DNA of 64,000 bases from Linum tenue (taxonomy: Eukaryota > Streptophyta > Magnoliopsida > Malpighiales > Linaceae): the NCBI GenBank assembly GCA_946122785.1, contig CAMGYJ010000011.1:43116513-43180512 (forward strand). Direction: 5' to 3'. Shown here one piece after another: positions 59,613 through 64,000 of the stretch. Every line of letters starts with the position of its first letter. Position 1 is the stretch's first letter. The notes below the pieces were generated by a model, which did no database searches, had not been told where the DNA came from, and saw only the letters and a list, made by a program, of their open reading frames with translations. The translations under genes and the position numbers were made by a program.

Positions 59613-60566
59613 TTGGTAGCGGTGGCGCCGGAGCCAAACATCAAGCCGCCGCTTGCAACGGGGAAATCCACCGTCCTTGGAAACTGGAAAGGCAAAGGTA
59701 GTATTTACTACACTCGACATGAAGATATGGAAGACAGAGCCCCCATGCTCGTGCGAAAGAGAGTTATGAGATGGGTCCCAAAATTGAAAGCACCACAATC
59801 AATTACTCATCTGAGCATCCCATCTGACGAACCATCTTCCTCCCATTCCACATCTGTTAATTTACCATACCCTCCCATTAATAGCACCATGGACCCTTGC
59901 CCACCCATCTCAAACCCACCATCTAGTGCTACCTATCCGAAACCCAATTTCATAATGGGCCCAAACCCAACAAGAAGCCCAAATTCTTTTCATGGGGCAC
60001 ACAATCATCTCTCATCTAACCTTAGCCCAATGGTAAAATTCCCCGTATGCAAACCATCATTTTCTAAATTCCCAAATCTAAACCTTGCGATCAGTTCTTC
60101 CCCGACCCTCACCTTTTCAATTCTACCCAGCCCTCGTCTACGCGATCTCCCCCCTACCATCTATTCGCTCCTTCTATCTAAAACACCAGCTTCCTCCAAC
60201 ATTTTGATTCCCTCATTTATCCAACCTCTCTTCCCATTATCCTCGCCTCCGCAATCCCAATCGAACAGAAATCTAATTGCCCCTATTCCTCCCGTCTCAA
60301 CTCTCCCACCGGATCCACCAGACATTTCGACCCAACTCCTGACGGTAGGCAGTACCGTTTCAAGACTCATAGACCTCTCTTACCAAGGATCCGTGGCAGC
60401 AGCAGAAGATATGGTCCAGGAGAACTTAGCTTCGTCCTTAATTATTGACGAAAAGACACGAAGAGAATTGCGCAGGCTATCTTTCTCCGTAAACTTCAAA
60501 GTCACAGATTCTCAACAAAGGCGCTCTAGGTTTGGTCCTCCTCCCCTCGACCATAATGAATTTTAA
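59613..60566 (+). pseudogene. LINE ORF1, C-terminal part
   Basis: About 317 codons, open only from about 59550 with a first ATG at 59727. It has KRVMRWVPK near the front and then a Pro/Ser-rich tail. Plant L1 ORF1 proteins normally begin with a DUF4283 RNA-binding region and a CCHC knuckle; both are missing, so the element is 5'-truncated or rearranged. It stops at 60566, overlapping ORF2's ATG. Assignment rests mainly on its position before ORF2. Confidence 0.6.
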
Positions 60567-63500
60567 TATTATCTCATGGAATGCAAGAGGCCTTTGCAGT
60601 TCTAATAAAAGAGGAAAAGTTCGTCAATTTCTGAAGCCCTGGAGACCAGATATATTGACTTTGCAAGAAACAAAATGGAAAGAGGACAAACCCAGCTTAG
60701 TTCGCAATATTGGAGGCAACAATCATTTCCAATGGATCCACAAAACCTCTAATGGAGCTTCTGGGGGAATTCTGGTTATGTGGAAAAGGTCAATGTTTAT
60801 TTTGGAGGACTCAGTTATTGGAAATTTCTCTGTGTCTTGCTTGTTTCGCTGCTCCTCTTCAAACTTTCGTTGGGTTTTTGTTGCTGTCTATGGCCCTCAA
60901 GAATTGACAGACAAGAGACATTTCATCCAAGAACTCCACCAAAGCTACGACAGGTGGAAGGTCCCAATATGCTTCACAGGGGATTTCAATATGATTAGAT
61001 ATGCTGCAGAAACTACAGGAGAAACAAGGAATTCTACCGAGTTGTCTCTCTTCAATGATTTCATCGAAGACAGGGCTCTCATCGATCTCCCACTTTCTGG
61101 TGGTCAATTTACCTACAGCACTTTGAGAAATCGGCCAGCAATGTCTCGCTTAGACAGATTCCTCATATCAACCGATTTTGATATAGAGTTCCCAAATAGC
61201 ATTAAGTCGGCTCAAGTCAGGGCACTTTCTGACCACAATCCTGTTTTACTTCGTTGTGGCTCTCATACCATTATTAGAAGGCCATTCCGGTTCGAGAATA
61301 TGTGGACCATGAACAGCGAGCTTACTTCATTACCATCTCAATGGTGGAATGATAATAGTCTCACAATCAGGTCACCATTCGACTTTGCTTCCCGCCTGAA
61401 GTATCTGAAGTCTAAGCTGAAAGTCTGGAATGTTTCTGAATTTTGGAGTGTCGATGTGCAGAAACAACACATTCTTAGTCTCATACACGATCTAGATATC
61501 TTGGAAGAGTCGGGACTTCTTACCGACAATGACAGGATCAAGAGAGGCCTACTCAAATGTGACTTGGACTCGATCCTAATCAGAGAAGAGGTCTACTGGA
61601 GGCAGCGCTCTCGAGAAGTATGGTTAAAGTTTGGCGATAAGAACACTAATTTCTTCCATCGCGCAGCAAACTACAACCGTCGAAGAAATTTCATATCTAA
61701 AATTGTGGTAGGAGGAATCACTTTTGAAGGCCAAACGGAGATCAGAAAGGCTGTGGTGCACTTCTATCGTGCCCTGTACTCTGAGCCAAACAGAATAAGG
61801 CCCATCCCCAACAACCTCCAGTTCCACTCTCTAGATTATGAGGCTTCCCATGAGTTAGAGAAAGATTTTACAGAGGCTGAAGTTTGGTCTGTTATTCAAA
61901 ACAGCTCCATCGATAAAGCGCCGGGACCGGACGGCTTCAATTTCAAATTCTAGAAAGTTTATTGGGATATTGTCAAGGTGGATCTTCTATCTTCTCTACT
62001 GCACTTCCAAGAACATGGTATTCTCCCAACGACAGTAAATAGTACGTTTTTAGTGCTTGCTCCAAAAAAGGAATTCATCGAAGACATACGAGACATCCGA
62101 CCTATTAGCTTGATTGGCAGTGTTTACAAAATCATCGCAAAGCTTGTGGCTCCCCGCATGAAGAGGTATATGAACATTCTAATCTCTAATTCTCAACTGG
62201 CTTTTGTTCATGGCAGACAAATCTTGGATGCAGCCTTAATAGCTAATGAGCTTATCGACACACGACAGAAGAGTGGTTATCCGGGAATCATTCTGAAACT
62301 AGACATTGAAAAAGCTTTCGATCATGTCAATTGGGAATTCCTTCTCTATGGTTTGAAAAGAATGGGTTTTGGTGAAAGGTGGATATCATGGATTCGAGCA
62401 GCTATCTCATCAGTCCACTTTTCAGCACTTTTAAACGGGGAATCTACAGGTTACTTCAAAAGTCAAAGGGGATTACGTCAAGGTGATCCATTATCACCAT
62501 TTCTCTTCATAATAGTGATGGAAGGGCTTTCTCTCATTTTCGACAAGCTTAAGGAAGCTGGTCTCATTTCTGGATTTTTCATGAATCATGCTGCTTTCAA
62601 TGGCGAAGTTACTCACCTACTCTATGCGGATGATACCCTACTATTCTGCGATGCAAATCCCAACACCATCTTACATATTAGAGCAGCCCTTTCTAGTTTT
62701 GAGGTAATTTATGGCCTCAAAATTAACCTGGGAAAATCGAAATTGTTCCCTGTCGGAAATGTTGCATCTGTGGATCATTATGCTTCACTATTGGGCTGTA
62801 CAGTCGGGACACTCCCTTCCACGTATCTTGGGCTACCTTTGGGAGCTCACCCATCATCTACATCTACGTGGCAGCCGGTGGTTGACTGCTTGACTAGAAG
62901 ACTATCTTCGTGGAAAGGAACCTTTCTTTCTCTTGCGGGTCGGATTGTACTCATCAAAAGTGTGCTTTCAGCTCTAACTGTATATTATATGTCGCTTCTA
63001 CTTGCCCCCATTAGCATTATTCACAGGCTTGAGGCAATCATGAGAAGATTCCTTTGGTCTGATGGAGTGGACAGCAACAAGATTCATTTAGTTGGCTGGA
63101 ATATTACGAAGGCTGCTTACAACAAGGGTGGTTTGGGCTTGAAAGATCTACACCATTTTAATATATCCCTCTTACTCAAGTGGTTTTGGCGTTTCCATAC
63201 AGATTCTCAAGGTTGGTGGAGGTCACTCCTAACATGCAAGTTCAATTATCCACCATGCTCATGGAATTTGAAGGTTACTACAGGAGCTATGCACTTTTCT
63301 ATTTGGAGGCGTATTCTTAAAGTGGAGCGCTACTTCTGGCTTACAGCGGTAGCCAAACCGGGATCAAACTCCTCTTTATCCTTCTAGAAGGATCCTTGGT
63401 TGCCGTCTTGCATCCTCTCAGAATATTTCCCCAGTCTATTTGCTGCAGCAACTAATCCCAATGTTCTTCTCAGAGAAGCATATCTGCTTCAACAAGGCGA

Positions 63501-64000
63501 AATTAATTGGAATATAGTTTTCAACTACACGTTCAGGGGGGATATTCAAAGGCAACTTCTACAGTTTAAAACTGTACTTAGCACCGCCACTCCTCTATGG
63601 TTACAAGGTGAAGTTGATTCTTTACATTCTCTACTCCCTGAGAAAGTCTTATCCGTCTATGCAGCCTATCATCATATTACCCAAGGAAGTTTCCCAGGAT
63701 TTGGAGAATTCCCAGCCGCACCAACAAAAGTTTCAGCATTTAGTTGGTTGGTTTTTCAAGGTAAAATTCTTACTGTCGATCAACTTCAAATAAGAGGATG
63801 GTGTTTACCCAATCACTGTTGCATGTGCTTTGCATCCGAAGAATCATCGGACCATTTACTTCTTCATTGCAAGTTCGCAACTCGTGTTTGGAACTATTTT
63901 CACTTTCGCCTACAGTTGTTGGGACCAAGACCAAGGCTGTGCAAGGAATTATTTTTGGAATGGAAATCGTTTTCTAGAGGATGTCGCTTCAGGAAAGTGC
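60556..64000 (+). pseudogene. L1-type LINE ORF2: endonuclease and reverse transcriptase (runs off window)
   Basis: ATG 60556. The AP-like endonuclease comes first: SWNARGL, LQETKW (Glu), GDFNM (Asp/Asn) and the terminal SDH (ALSDHNPV). RT follows: DKAPGPDGF, IRPISLI, KLDIEKAFDHV, RQGDPLSPFLF, and the catalytic YADD at 62623-62634. After RT come the WxxNKGGLGLKDL block and a zf-RVT region (63745-63900, FQGKILTVDQL and C-x2-C...H-x4-C). Two in-frame TAG stops, at 61951-61953 and 63385-63387, both stand where family members have Trp. Otherwise the frame is open, so it is a fairly young but silenced copy. The 3' end is beyond 64000. Confidence 0.9.

Overview
The window reads as nuclear DNA of a flowering plant, probably a eudicot. 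It is AT-rich between genes, has intron-containing genes of clear plant type (a WRKY factor and a phytepsin with a plant-specific saposin insert), and is dominated by plant transposon families. I cannot name the species. Only two cellular genes look intact: a group IIb WRKY transcription factor (34421-36190) and a vacuolar aspartic proteinase in 13 coding exons (42610-45325). A third, the end of a BAP31-like ER membrane protein gene, is broken.

Layout. 1-11981: a very young Athila-type Ty3/gypsy element entering from the left, with gag-protease, pol and a third ATHILA-type ORF, inserted inside the reverse transcriptase of an old LINE (11982-14318). 14330-24354: a graveyard of short DNA transposons, including a three-deep nest (a Tourist-like MITE holding a hAT element holding another hAT element). 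24360-29604: a decayed Ty1/copia element on the minus strand. 29605-41600: more hAT and Tourist elements around the WRKY gene, plus a copia gag scrap. 41611-45400: the aspartic proteinase gene with its promoter. 46044-53120: a 7-kb hAT element with its own transposase, inserted in the BAP31-like gene. 53361-57272: a hAT fragment and a copia element that has lost most of its reverse transcriptase. 57278-59520: low-complexity and tandem-repeat DNA. 59613-64000: an L1-type LINE that runs off the right edge.

How the parts fit. Many element ends are proven here by matching 8-bp or 3-bp target duplications read directly from the sequence. Five short elements have ends of the TAGGGNTGNC type, like the 7-kb hAT, and all carry many CGGGT/ACCCG motifs just inside their ends. 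They look like a family served by one transposase. The local transposase copy is dead (frameshift, TAG stop, and Lys in place of the conserved Glu of the C-terminal block). Most in-frame stops in the window are TAG at former CAG or TGG sites, as expected from deamination of methylated CHG cytosines in silenced DNA.

The most unusual structure is in the Athila element: six units of nested inverted repeats built on AATTACGGCCGTAATT, three upstream of the third ORF and three in the LTR. Hairpin motifs, a second polypurine-tract copy and a splice-acceptor-like site also surround that third ORF. I recognise no described function for these arrays.
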